From positions 992,001 through 1,056,000 of the forward strand of contig NZ_CP065957.1 in NCBI RefSeq assembly GCF_017310505.1: 64,000 bases of DNA, read 5' to 3'. Below the pieces are notes generated by a model. It worked only from the letters and a program-made list of their open reading frames with translations, made no database searches and was not told where the DNA came from. The DNA is from Methylacidiphilum caldifontis (GTDB lineage: Bacteria; Verrucomicrobiota; Verrucomicrobiia; Methylacidiphilales; Methylacidiphilaceae). The position numbers were made by a program, and so were the translations under genes. Positions 17,480 through 25,719 of this stretch are shown in pieces. The number at the start of each line of letters is the position of its first letter. Position 1 is the first letter of the stretch.

Positions 17480-18029
17480 GCCGATGATCGATCCTCTGAT
17501 CCATAATGGGCTTGTTTTTTTCCTAACAATTCTCTTTTTTTACTCTTCAATTCAAAAATTTGTCCATCACCCCTATTTTGTATTATCCCTAGAGAACTAT
17601 CGGATTGTTCCCGCTCCTTTTGTAAAGCCTCTTGCTTTACTCATTCCCTTTGTTGAAAGTTTAGCTGCAGGCTGCTTATTTTTCCCTCAATTGAAAGTTT
17701 ATGGGCTTTGCCTTGTCCTTGTGCTTCTTGGTCTTTTTTCCCTAGTGATAACAATCAAACTTTTCCAGGGCGAGGATTCAATCGACTGCGGATGCTTCGG
17801 TCCAGCTTTAAAACAAAAGCTTTCGTGGATACTCTTAGCCAGAAACTTCGTTTTGTCTTGCATTGCAGCCCTCTTATTTTTGCACCAATCCAACCGCGCC
17901 CTCACACCCTATGACCAACTGTTATCTCTATGGATAGCCGTCGTTTTATTCCTTAGTTTATCAGCTTGGAATCAACTAATCAGTAACCAGTCGCTTCCCC
18001 TTTTGAAAAAAAAGAGCTTTTATGAATGA
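17469..18029 (+). CDS. mauE: methylamine utilization protein MauE (DoxX-like membrane protein)
   Basis: 186 residues, four hydrophobic segments (about residues 12-30, 50-70, 75-95 and 120-170 region), and the cysteine pair in GEDSIDCGCFGPAL on a loop, the MauE signature. MauE with MauD is needed for maturation and stability of the small TTQ subunit, probably by handling disulfides in the periplasm. It overlaps mauB by 11 bases and mauD by 8, so translation is probably coupled. A second ATG at residue 6 is possible. The order mauB-E-D-A is the one known from Paracoccus and Methylobacterium. Confidence 0.88.
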   Translation: MNFKPMIDPLIHNGLVFFLTILFFYSSIQKFVHHPYFVLSLENYRIVPAPFVKPLALLIPFVESLAAGCLFFPQLKVYGLCLVLVLLGLFSLVITIKLFQGEDSIDCGCFGPALKQKLSWILLARNFVLSCIAALLFLHQSNRALTPYDQLLSLWIAVVLFLSLSAWNQLISNQSLPLLKKKSFYE

Positions 18030-18651
18030 ACTCGTTGTCCCTCTGGTTGTTTTTGCTTGGATTATGATCGGTTTTTTGGCCTTAGGCCTTTTTGCCCTGG
18101 CCCGGCAAATCGGGATCCTTCATGAAAGAATTACCCCGCTTGGAGCACTCTCTTTTTCGGGAGGGATAAAAATTGGAGAAAAAATAAGACTTTTTGAGTT
18201 AAATGATGTCGATGAAAGCCGTCCTCCCATCCGCATTGGAGGAGAACACCCTCTTAAAAAAGACTGCCTCATTTTGTTTGTTTCACCACGCTGTCCTCTA
18301 TGCAAAAAGCTTCTGCCTGGCATCAGCTCCTTTAGCCGGTTGTTAGACCACCTTGATCTTATTTTTGCAAGTGACGGAGAAGAAATCGCCGAACATAAAA
18401 AATACAGGAATTTAAAATTTTTGGCCCCATTTCCCTATGTCGTTTCAAGGGAACTTGGGATATACCTTGGAGTAGCTACCCTGCCCTACGCTATTTATAT
18501 TAATGCCGAAGGCAGGGTCATGGCCAAAGGACTCATCAACAGTCTTGAACAGCTTGAAGGGTTAATCGATCATGTACACAATCTAAAGAATGGAAAAGGA
18601 ACCTTTAGAACCACCTATACCCAGGAAGAACAAAACACTCCTCTGAATTAG
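18022..18651 (+). CDS. mauD: methylamine dehydrogenase accessory protein MauD (thioredoxin-like)
   Basis: 209 residues. One N-terminal membrane anchor (VVPLVVFAWIMIGFLALGLFAL) is followed by a thioredoxin-like domain with the redox pair CPLCKK in LILFVSPRCPLCKKLLPG and the later cis-proline-like turn GVATLPYAIYIN. MauD is a periplasm-facing thiol oxidoreductase/isomerase needed to form the six disulfides of MauA. The gene overlaps mauE by 8 bases; 16 bases separate it from mauA. Confidence 0.9.
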   Translation: MNELVVPLVVFAWIMIGFLALGLFALARQIGILHERITPLGALSFSGGIKIGEKIRLFELNDVDESRPPIRIGGEHPLKKDCLILFVSPRCPLCKKLLPGISSFSRLLDHLDLIFASDGEEIAEHKKYRNLKFLAPFPYVVSRELGIYLGVATLPYAIYINAEGRVMAKGLINSLEQLEGLIDHVHNLKNGKGTFRTTYTQEEQNTPLN

Positions 18652-18667
18652 CCAATATCTAGTTGCT

Positions 18668-19225
18668 ATGAAAGGGATTGATCGGCTTATTGAGTTTTTC
18701 TGCCGCAGCCTTGCCTTGAGGCTTCCCAGGAGAAGTTTTATTGCCACATTTTCCCTTTTCCTTGGGGCTTCTTCAAAGATCGTTGCTTTTCCCGTTGAAC
18801 ACTCTAGCCGTTCAACAGAAGGGAGGGAAGAGAAAAAAGAAAAAAATGAAGCTTCAACTCAAGATCCTACTGCTTCCTGTTCCTACTGGAGATATTGCAG
18901 TATTGACGGGTTTCTATGCAGCTGTTGTGGAGGAGGAGTCACTTCATGTCCTCCTGGGACTTTTCCCTCTCCCACTCATTGGGTGGGCAGTTGTAGAAAT
19001 CCCGAAGATAATAAACATTATCTTATTTCCTACAGGGATTGCTGCGGTAAAGGATACTGTGGACGGTGTTATTGCCGCCAAACCGACGAGCACGAAATGC
19101 CTGTGTACCAACTCAATCGAAACAATGATACAATCTGGTGCTTTGGCGCTCCCAACATGATGTATCACTGCACCGGGGCAGCGGTTCTGGGTCCTGCCCA
19201 GAATCATCCAGAAACAGAAAGATGA
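18668..19225 (+). CDS. mauA: methylamine dehydrogenase light chain (TTQ subunit)
   Basis: 185-residue precursor. The leader carries a twin-arginine-like motif (PRRSFIATFSLFLG), as in other MauA precursors exported folded. The mature part is cysteine-rich with YWRYCSIDGFLCSCCGG, GYCGRCYC and MMYHCTGAAVLG. The tryptophans that form the TTQ cofactor are Trp105 (in THWVGSC) and Trp157 (in DTIWCFG); Asp80 (SIDG) corresponds to the active-site Asp. The CSCCGG and GRCYC pattern fits MauA better than aromatic amine dehydrogenase AauA. The enzyme oxidises methylamine to formaldehyde and ammonia in the periplasm. TTQ formation normally needs the dihaem enzyme MauG, whose gene is not in this window. Confidence 0.95.
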   Translation: MKGIDRLIEFFCRSLALRLPRRSFIATFSLFLGASSKIVAFPVEHSSRSTEGREEKKEKNEASTQDPTASCSYWRYCSIDGFLCSCCGGGVTSCPPGTFPSPTHWVGSCRNPEDNKHYLISYRDCCGKGYCGRCYCRQTDEHEMPVYQLNRNNDTIWCFGAPNMMYHCTGAAVLGPAQNHPETER

Positions 19226-19269
19226 CAAATAATTACGGCACATTGGACCGCTAAAAAAGATTTTTTTAG

Positions 19270-19731
19270 ATGAGAATTACTGCTCGGTCACTACTCCTAA
19301 TGATTTGTATCACCTCAAATTCTTTATTTGGCCTGTCCAAGGAACATGAGCTTTACTTGCTCCATTGTTCAGGTTGTCATGGATTAAAGGGAGAAGGAGT
19401 AGTCGGAGTGTCGCCACAAATTAATCGGATCATCGGCTATTTTCTTGCCAATAGAGAGGGAAGAAAGTACATCATAAAGCTTCCTGGTATCGCCCTTGCC
19501 CCTTTGAGTGATGAGCAACTTGCGGATCTTCTTAACTGGGTCGTCTCCCAATTTAGCTCGCCGTCTTTTTCTTTTCAGAAATTCACAAAAGAGGAGATTT
19601 CGAAAGAAAGAAAAGAGCCTCTTTGGGATATAGAAAAAGAAAGAAAAGAACTTTTAAAAAGACTTCCTGGAAATAGAGTTTTAAGTCGGTCCTGGGAACA
19701 ATTCATTAGTTCTGCTTCACCTAAACAATAG
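19270..19731 (+). CDS. secreted monohaem cytochrome c next to mauA
   Basis: 153 residues with a signal peptide and one haem site, CSGCHGLKGEG, at residues 33-37. The core resembles a small class I cytochrome c (GVSPQINRIIGYFLAN...LSDEQLADLLNWVVSQF) and a charged, helical C-terminal extension of about 50 residues follows. No methionine occurs after the haem site, so the usual sixth ligand is missing, and there is no second histidine in the core. It occupies the place where mauC (amicyanin) stands in classic mau operons and may accept electrons from methylamine dehydrogenase; that is inference from position. Confidence 0.8.
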   Translation: MRITARSLLLMICITSNSLFGLSKEHELYLLHCSGCHGLKGEGVVGVSPQINRIIGYFLANREGRKYIIKLPGIALAPLSDEQLADLLNWVVSQFSSPSFSFQKFTKEEISKERKEPLWDIEKERKELLKRLPGNRVLSRSWEQFISSASPKQ

Positions 19732-19913
19732 GAGCACTCAAAGGCTAAAGGAATTTTTTAAGTCGCCTGCAGAATGAAAACCTGTGAACTTTGTTGCAGT
19801 TGTTTTAGACTTATAAATAAAAAAGGACCCTAGCTGAAAGAGATTTTATTTGTATTCGGTTGGCGACATGAGCAAAATATGCATTTCTTAGAAAAGGAAC
19901 TATTTTTCATAAA

Positions 19914-19999
19914 GCCCTCGTGGCGGAATGGCAGACGCACAGGACTTAAAATCCTGTGAGCTTAAAAAGCTCGTGCGGGTTCGAGTCCCGCCGGGGGCA
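19914..19999 (+). tRNA. tRNA-Leu (anticodon TAA)
   Basis: Acceptor arms GCCCTCG (19914-19920) and CGGGGGC (19992-19998) pair with one G-T, discriminator A at 19999. The anticodon stem ACAGGA/TCCTGT encloses CTTAAAA, giving anticodon TAA. A long variable arm (GAGCTTAAAAAGCTC) and the T-arm GCGGGTTCGAGTCCCGC are class II features as expected for leucine. CCA is not encoded. A T-run follows the gene. Confidence 0.95.
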
Positions 20000-20014
20000 T
20001 TTTTCTTGAACTTT

Positions 20015-21010
20015 TTATCTTTTAGCCCCGCCCATATTCTCTTCGATATAATGCAATGCACCGTATAGACCCAAATAAGGGGTAAGTACCACTTTAACGG
20101 GGATGGTTTTTAAGAAAAACGAAAGTCTACCTTTGTCACAAAAAGATTCAATAAATAAAGGTTCTTTAAACTTTTCCACAATGTGAGGGGCTATTCCCCC
20201 TCCAATATAGACCCCCGCCGAAGCCAAAAATTTTAGGGCTAAATTTCCTGCTTCAGCACCGAGCAGAGAGATAAAAAGATCGAGAGATTTCACACACAAG
20301 GAAGAATCTTTTTGGAGAGCATGAAGAGTAATCAGCTGCGGAGGATCTTCGCTTTTTTCAATCTGGCTATCCAGCTCCTGTTCATCCAATTGAGTAGAAG
20401 AGGCTTTCAAATACCTGTATATATTAAAAAGGCCTGGTCCAGAAAGTACTCTTTCATAACTTACATGCCCATAAAGCTGCTGTAGATACCTAAATAGTCC
20501 AATTTCTAGTTCATTTCTTGGAGCAAAGTCAACATGAGCGCCTTCAGAAGGAAAAGGCACAAAACGGCCATTTTCCCATCTCAATCCGGCTTCGCCTAAA
20601 CCTGTTCCAGGAGCAATAAGAGCTTGACAACCCTTGGGATCGGCTTTCCCTCCTTGAATAACAAGAACATCTTTTTCTTCCAGGACAGTCAGTCCGTAAG
20701 CTGCAGCTTGAAGGTCATTGATAAGAAAGGCATTTCTTATACCACAAATTTGACGCAAAGTTTCTTCTTCGACTATCCAGTTTAAATTTGTTAATTGTAC
20801 TTTCCCATCAACAATTGGACCAGGAAGACCAAAGCATGCCGCTTCTAGTCTCAGCTTTTTCTTTTCCAAAAAAAGACCTAAGAATGTTGAGAAATCAGCT
20901 ATATCTTTGCTTTTATAATACTCAATGGGGTAGGAAAACTGCCTTGATTTTGTAGACTCAAAGAGAGCAAGCCGTACATGAGTTCCACCAATATCTCCAA
21001 CAAGAATCAT
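20015..21010 (-). CDS. glk: glucokinase
   Basis: 331 residues of the bacterial GLK (ASKHA) family. VGDIGGTHVRLALF at the N-terminus is the ATP phosphate-1 motif; FGLPGPIVDGKVQLTNLNW and INDLQAAAYG carry the glucose-binding Asn and the catalytic Asp; LIAPGTGLGEAGL is phosphate-2, PSEGAHVDFAPR follows, and GVYIGGGIAPHIVEKF is the adenosine motif. It phosphorylates glucose to glucose 6-phosphate in the cytoplasm. It lies two bases after the methyltransferase stop in the same direction, so the two genes form a unit. Confidence 0.93.
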   Translation of the reverse strand: MILVGDIGGTHVRLALFESTKSRQFSYPIEYYKSKDIADFSTFLGLFLEKKKLRLEAACFGLPGPIVDGKVQLTNLNWIVEEETLRQICGIRNAFLINDLQAAAYGLTVLEEKDVLVIQGGKADPKGCQALIAPGTGLGEAGLRWENGRFVPFPSEGAHVDFAPRNELEIGLFRYLQQLYGHVSYERVLSGPGLFNIYRYLKASSTQLDEQELDSQIEKSEDPPQLITLHALQKDSSLCVKSLDLFISLLGAEAGNLALKFLASAGVYIGGGIAPHIVEKFKEPLFIESFCDKGRLSFFLKTIPVKVVLTPYLGLYGALHYIEENMGGAKR

Positions 21011-21012
21011 CT

Positions 21013-22029
21013 TTAATCCTTTGATCCCACAAAAATGCTATCTATCCCATTTTCAAGCATAAACTGCTGAACAGTTAAACCGCATTCTTCAAGAAAGGTT
21101 TTTATCTCTTTTTCCTCAAGCAAAAAGTTGCCTTCCACATTTTCGTGCAGATTTTGGAAAGCAACACTTTTCATATTCTCCTCTCTTAGTTGTTCGATGT
21201 CAGCTGGCCAAATAGGTTCCCAAACCAACACGCGTAGATGCGGTTTTAGGTAGGATTTGAGTTTCTGAACAAGCTTCGACCTTTCTGACCAGAGGTGATG
21301 TAACACTCGACTAAATGTAAATAAAGAAACCTCTTGGGGTAGCGGGTATTCAAAAAAATCCGCAGCTACAAATTGTACTCTTTCCTTAAATGAGCTGGAA
21401 GCAGCTTGTGCTTGAGCGATTCCCTCCTGGTTCGAATCGATACCTATCCCCCTTAATTTTTCAAATTGGGACAAAAGACGGCGCAGAAGCCAGCCGTTGC
21501 CACAGCCCACGTCAACGACAATCCCTCCCTGCCGTTCTATCTCTTCGATAAATGAAAGCCGAGGCAGAATCTCCTGCTGGAAAAGACTAGAAAACTTGTA
21601 TTCCATCATCGTCCACATATAAGGGAAAACCTCCGGATCCTCAAAAGGAGGAAAAGCATGAATATGGCCTCCGGCTTTAGAAAACTTCGATATCTGGGTC
21701 GTTATCAACGGGTAAAAAACGGATTGAAAAACCAAAGGCAATGTTTTGCTCTTCGTTTGTTCTTCTACGAAAAGAGATCCCAGTGAAGAGAGAAAATACA
21801 ACGAGTCTTTTCTTTCAATAAAACCAAAGGCATAGGCGGCCAAACAAAATCTTTTTAAGTATTCTGGATCGACACCCGTTTTTTCTTGCAAACCTTCAAG
21901 GGAAAGGGATCCCCCCGACCGATGCAAAGCTTCAAAAATTCCCATGGATATCCCCAAGTAGGCTACGTTGAGGCCTTGAAGCGAGCAGATCAACTTGTTG
22001 CCCTGCGTAAAAAGCTGTTCAAAGTTCAT
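21013..22029 (-). CDS. class I SAM-dependent methyltransferase, O-methyltransferase-like
   Basis: 338 residues. The N-terminal ~95 residues form a winged-helix-like dimerisation domain (GIFEALHRSGGSLSLEGL, TGVDPEYLKRFC), and the catalytic domain has the SAM motif VVDVGCGNGWLLRRL, an acidic motif II (GIGIDSNQEGI), AADFFEYPLP and FSRVLHHLWS. This layout matches plant-type/hydroxyneurosporene O-methyltransferase-like enzymes. The substrate is unknown. It is directly upstream of glucokinase (two-base gap), a pairing for which I know no functional reason. Confidence 0.82.
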   Translation of the reverse strand: MNFEQLFTQGNKLICSLQGLNVAYLGISMGIFEALHRSGGSLSLEGLQEKTGVDPEYLKRFCLAAYAFGFIERKDSLYFLSSLGSLFVEEQTKSKTLPLVFQSVFYPLITTQISKFSKAGGHIHAFPPFEDPEVFPYMWTMMEYKFSSLFQQEILPRLSFIEEIERQGGIVVDVGCGNGWLLRRLLSQFEKLRGIGIDSNQEGIAQAQAASSSFKERVQFVAADFFEYPLPQEVSLFTFSRVLHHLWSERSKLVQKLKSYLKPHLRVLVWEPIWPADIEQLREENMKSVAFQNLHENVEGNFLLEEKEIKTFLEECGLTVQQFMLENGIDSIFVGSKD

Positions 22030-22077
22030 AAAGAAAAAGTAAGTAAAAATGGGACCAATGAGAAAAGCTTTTAGCTG

Positions 22078-22749
22078 TTACTCATTTAAAAGCTTAAACC
22101 GAATTGGAACAATAACATAGGAAGTTACAGGAACTCCAGCCATTTTTGCAGGATTAAATTTCCACCTTTGAACAGTCTCCAAGGCAGATTTATCCATGGG
22201 TACGAACCCAGAACTTTTCGAAAGCTGCACGCTCATCGGTTTGCCTTCTGGAGAAACACAAACTTTTAGAATGACTAGCCCTTCCTGTCCTCGACAGCGA
22301 CATTCTTCAGGATAAGGAGGAATGGGGTTGTGAAGGTAATCGGGTGAAGCTGCACTCGTTACCCCTCCTCCACCACTTGATGTTCCTCTCACAAGGGTTC
22401 TTGTATTTTTGCCTTTCCCTAACTTTCCTTGCCCATTAATTGTAGAAGACCTTGGAACAGCTAGAGCAGGCTTAGGTTCTTCTTTCTTTTTTTCAACTAA
22501 AGAAAAATCTTCTGGTTTGGACACTTCTTCTTTCTGGGTTTGAGCAACTTGGGCAAGCTGAGGCTGAGTTTCTTCTTTTTGTGTAGCTGCAGTCCCCTCA
22601 ATCAGATCGACTTGCGAATAGCCTAAAGCTCCTCCCATGGCATACTCAGCTTTTTTGTAAAACAAAGATCCCACACCAAACATAAAAAAACAGTGAAAAA
22701 GTAGAGAAAGAATAAATCCAATAAGACCTTTTTTTTCTACTATCCTCAT
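22078..22749 (-). CDS. tonB: energy transducer TonB
   Basis: About 223 residues from the ATG at 22749 (a TTG at 22764 is possible but less likely). One membrane anchor (LIGFILSLLFHCFFMFGVGSLF) is followed by a Lys/Glu/Pro-rich periplasmic linker and the TonB C-terminal domain: NPIPPYPEECRCRGQEGLV, VSPEGKPMSVQL, SALETVQRWKFNPA and YVIVPIRFKL. TonB carries proton-motive energy to outer-membrane receptors. ExbB/ExbD and receptor genes are not in the window. Two cysteines in PEECRCRGQ are unusual for TonB domains in general. Confidence 0.87.
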   Translation of the reverse strand: MRIVEKKGLIGFILSLLFHCFFMFGVGSLFYKKAEYAMGGALGYSQVDLIEGTAATQKEETQPQLAQVAQTQKEEVSKPEDFSLVEKKKEEPKPALAVPRSSTINGQGKLGKGKNTRTLVRGTSSGGGGVTSAASPDYLHNPIPPYPEECRCRGQEGLVILKVCVSPEGKPMSVQLSKSSGFVPMDKSALETVQRWKFNPAKMAGVPVTSYVIVPIRFKLLNE

Positions 22750-22862
22750 AAACTTTATCCCCAAAACTCATTTTTTAAACCTCAAGTTTCAGACTCGACA
22801 AGGAATAAAAACTGACAGGTTTATTCCAGTTTTAATTCCAAAATAATCGACAGATAGACGGG

Positions 22863-23258
22863 TTAACAGGCCCTATAAACAGCAATAGCCTTTGGAGGTG
22901 GGGTAGGAGGTGGTTCCCCAGAAGGGCAACTAAAAGAAAATTCTAAGTAAGCTACAAAAGAATCTAATCCAAGGAAATGGCTAGAAAAACCGCTCGCAAA
23001 AAGGACCAGCATGAGATCTTTATCGGTAAGCTGAGGCCAGTTTTTTAGAGGAGGACCATCAAACGATCGAGGAATTTTTTTGCAGAGCTGGCAACTTTCT
23101 TTGCCGCCTAAGGTTTTTCCAATGGCTTTGTACCATGGAAGACTGCGAGAATAATCATTGAACATCCGAGTCCAAGCGATAGACTGAAGAATAAACAGCT
23201 GTCCTCCTCCAATCCAGATCAATGCCAAGGCTACTAGACAGCTTCCTACTTTTTTCAT
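22863..23258 (-). CDS. secreted or membrane protein with CxxC motif, unknown
   Basis: 131 residues. A hydrophobic N-terminal segment (SCLVALALIWIGGGQLFIL) is followed by a conserved-looking stretch MFNDYSRSLPWYKAIGKTLGGKESCQLCKKI with a CxxC, and a second hydrophobic region (LTDKDLMLVLFASGFSSHFLG). The proline-rich end (GEPPPTPPPKAIAVYRAC) looks exposed. Small proteins with this MF-DYSRS...CPLC pattern occur near TonB or metal-handling genes in Verrucomicrobiota, which fits its place 98 bases upstream of tonB; I cannot name the family. A metal- or redox-related role is a guess from the CxxC. Confidence 0.5.
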   Translation of the reverse strand: MKKVGSCLVALALIWIGGGQLFILQSIAWTRMFNDYSRSLPWYKAIGKTLGGKESCQLCKKIPRSFDGPPLKNWPQLTDKDLMLVLFASGFSSHFLGLDSFVAYLEFSFSCPSGEPPPTPPPKAIAVYRAC

Positions 23259-23412
23259 CTCTCTCTGTTTTCTTTATTTTAAGGGATAACAAGCAGAAGA
23301 ACAACTTGTATTCTTACTAAAAAAATCAGAGAAAACCAAAAACTTCTTCGAGCTTTAACCCTTTATTCTATAAAATTCTATAGGGATTTGACCTAACTAA
23401 GGACCAGGCTCA

Positions 23413-23979
23413 ATGCATAAATTTGTTTCTTTTGTTTTTTACACTACAATCAACTCCTTAATGGGCATAGCATTGGTGGCCATTCTTTGTTCCTGCAGCC
23501 CGTTATCTGGTCGTTATATAAAAGAAGCAGAAGGCAGTCCCTCTTTTAGTCAGATAAAAAAGAACCCTAACCTTTACAAAGGCAAAATGGTAATTTTAGG
23601 AGGAACAATCGCTCAAATCAAAAATCTGAAAAATAAAAGCTACATTGAAGTTATTCAAAATCCTTTAGATAATACAGATTATCCTTTAAATACCTCAAAA
23701 TCCCAGGGAAGATTTCTAGCTGTCAGCTCCCGTTTTATCGATCCACAGGTTTACAGCGTAGGCAAAAGGATTACGATTGCGGGCCGGATCGTTGGGGGTC
23801 AACAAGGGGTAATTGGACAAAGAACTTATGTTTATCCCTTGATCTCGGCTTCCCAGATTCACCTCTGGCCTTCTACTTCGGCAGCTGAATATGACTATTG
23901 GGCTGCAGGCATGGGTATGGGCCCATTTGTTGGTCCAGCTTGGGGATGGGGAGGATACGGCCCAGGATTTTTCTGGTAG
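23413..23979 (+). CDS. slp: Slp-family outer-membrane lipoprotein (first copy)
   Basis: 188 residues. The signal peptide ends at LCSCSPLS, a lipobox with the lipidated Cys. The body has the Slp signature: SFSQIKKNPNLYKGKMVILGGTIAQ, then IEVIQNPLD, GRFLAVSSRFIDPQVY and RITIAGRIVG. Slp proteins are outer-membrane lipoproteins induced by carbon starvation or stationary phase in enterobacteria; their action is poorly known. The C-terminus is a Gly/Trp/Pro-rich tail (GPAWGWGGYGPGFFW). A second copy follows 71 bases downstream. Confidence 0.88.
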   Translation: MHKFVSFVFYTTINSLMGIALVAILCSCSPLSGRYIKEAEGSPSFSQIKKNPNLYKGKMVILGGTIAQIKNLKNKSYIEVIQNPLDNTDYPLNTSKSQGRFLAVSSRFIDPQVYSVGKRITIAGRIVGGQQGVIGQRTYVYPLISASQIHLWPSTSAAEYDYWAAGMGMGPFVGPAWGWGGYGPGFFW

Positions 23980-24050
23980 TTTTTTTCTTGCACTTCCTGT
24001 CAAAACATGGGAAGAACAGAGCATCTGAAAAAGAATGCTTCGGCTGCATA

Positions 24051-24611
24051 ATGAAAGCCTTTAGATTTGATTTTAGGATTACCCAGTTTTTCCCCTTTCT
24101 CCTTTTTTTTGGATTGATTTCCTGCAGCCCTTTTTCAAGCACAGTTAAAAAAGAGACCCGAGGACAGCCCTCTTTTTCCCAGGTTTTAAGGAACCCTCAA
24201 GCCTACAAGGGAAGAGTGGTGATGTTTGGCGGAACGATAGCTCAAACAAAAAATTTAAAGAACATCACACTCATCGAAGTCATTCAAAAGCCTTTGGATA
24301 GTTCAACCGACAGACCCCTGGATACAGACAGAAGTGGAGGCAGGTTTCTTATTGCTTCAACCAAATTTCTCGATCCCTCAATCTATAGCAAAGACAGGGC
24401 CATTACGGTAGTAGGCAAGGTGCGGGGCGTGCAGCCGGGAGTTATTGGTAAAAGATCCTATAGCTATCCGGTGATTGGAGCACTGCAGATTCATCTCTGG
24501 TCGGAATCCTATTATTACCCGGGTTACTACTATCCTGGATATTTTTGGGGACCTGGTTGGGGGCCGGGCTGGGGCTGGGGTTGGGGTTGGGGTCCTGGTT
24601 GGTGGTGGTAA
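24051..24611 (+). CDS. slp: Slp-family outer-membrane lipoprotein (second copy)
   Basis: 186 residues from the ATG at 24051, which begins the signal peptide (FFPFLLFFGLISCSPFSS, lipobox ISCS). The frame is open further upstream but only over the end of the first copy. The body repeats the first Slp almost step for step: SFSQVLRNPQAYKGRVVMFGG, IAQTKNLKN, IEVIQKPLD, RFLIASTKFLDPSIYS. The tail is more extreme, with repeated GPGWG/GWGWG units ending WWW. Tandem duplication is clear. The Gly-Trp tail may lie at the membrane surface; that is inference. Confidence 0.88.
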   Translation: MKAFRFDFRITQFFPFLLFFGLISCSPFSSTVKKETRGQPSFSQVLRNPQAYKGRVVMFGGTIAQTKNLKNITLIEVIQKPLDSSTDRPLDTDRSGGRFLIASTKFLDPSIYSKDRAITVVGKVRGVQPGVIGKRSYSYPVIGALQIHLWSESYYYPGYYYPGYFWGPGWGPGWGWGWGWGPGWWW

Positions 24612-24638
24612 CAAGTTAGAAGAGCCGAGATAAGGGCA

Positions 24639-25685
24639 TCATTCTTTTTCAAATAGTTCCAGTTGTTGGGGAATAGAACCGTTTATCTTTTGTTTTTTCT
24701 TCTCAACCAATCCGTACTTGTGAAGAAAGCATCTAAACCACCGGCTAAATTCATCGGCTTGTTTTCCACTTCCCGAAAGCCTAGTCCCAAAAGAGCTATC
24801 TGAAATTTTACCTTCCCTATAATCTTTTATGCGGCTGAGGATCTTTTCTTTTTTGGCCGGAAAATGAGTGGAGAGCCACTCTAAAAAAAGATCCTTGACT
24901 GCCCAAGGTAGTCGCAATAGAGAATAACCAGCGAAAGTAGCTCCAGCTTCAGAAGCCGCTTTCAAGATTGAAGGCATCTCAAAATCATTCAACCCAGGAA
25001 TTATCGGAGCAACCATAACACCCACCGGGACACCCACCGAAGAAAGCAACCGTATGGCTTCAAGTCTTAAGGCTGGCTTGCTTGCCCGGGGTTCAAGGAC
25101 AGATGCCAGAAGGGGATCTAAGGTCGTCACGGAAATAGAAACGCTTAACAGATCAAGTTCTGCCAGCTGTTTCAACAGATCCATGTCTCTGCATATAAGC
25201 CGATTTTTTGTGATCACGGCAAGAGGATTGCGATATTTCAAAAATATTTCCAGGCAACGCCTGGTCAGCTTAAAATGGGATTCGCAAGGTTGATAACAAT
25301 CCGTTACCCCACTCATCATGATTAACTTGGGTTTCCATCGCGGTAAACAAAATATTTTTTCTAAAAGAAGCGCAGCTTTGGTCTTTACAAGAATACGGCT
25401 TTCAAAATCTAGGCCAGCAGAAAATCCCAAATACTCATGGGTAGGACGAGCATAGCAATAGATGCATCCATGTTCACAACCTCTATAAGGGTTTAGGCTG
25501 AGCTCAAAACCAAGATCAGGGCTTTTATTATAAGACAAGATTTCAGAGGTCGGATCTTCGTAAAAAAAAGTTTTAATTACTCCTTTCTCTGTCGGATACT
25601 CTTCTTCCCACTCTAATTTTAGAGATTCAAATCGGTTGGATGGATTTGAAAGAGCTCCTCTACCTCTCCACCTCCCCTTGGTCAT
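24639..25685 (-). CDS. PA0069-family radical SAM protein
   Basis: 348 residues from the ATG at 25685 (a GTG six codons earlier is possible). The radical SAM cluster motif is CEHGCIYCYARPTHE, a CxxxCxxC in the spore-photoproduct-lyase-like context; KGRGALSNPSNRFE at the start and LSVSISVTTLDPLLASVLEPRA are typical of the PA0069 family. The [4Fe-4S] cluster would cleave SAM to a 5'-deoxyadenosyl radical. The substrate of this family is unknown. The gene is convergent with the slp pair and lies 34 bases downstream of the LysR gene on the same strand. Confidence 0.87.
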   Translation of the reverse strand: MTKGRWRGRGALSNPSNRFESLKLEWEEEYPTEKGVIKTFFYEDPTSEILSYNKSPDLGFELSLNPYRGCEHGCIYCYARPTHEYLGFSAGLDFESRILVKTKAALLLEKIFCLPRWKPKLIMMSGVTDCYQPCESHFKLTRRCLEIFLKYRNPLAVITKNRLICRDMDLLKQLAELDLLSVSISVTTLDPLLASVLEPRASKPALRLEAIRLLSSVGVPVGVMVAPIIPGLNDFEMPSILKAASEAGATFAGYSLLRLPWAVKDLFLEWLSTHFPAKKEKILSRIKDYREGKISDSSFGTRLSGSGKQADEFSRWFRCFLHKYGLVEKKKQKINGSIPQQLELFEKE

Positions 25686-25719
25686 AGAAAAAGATGGTTG
25701 CACGTTCAGCTTCTTTTAA

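Noticed and set aside
24378-24614. Pro/Thr/Arg-rich frame opposite the second slp gene
   Set aside because: It is the mirror of the Gly-Trp-rich tail, with no start signal or neighbours supporting it.
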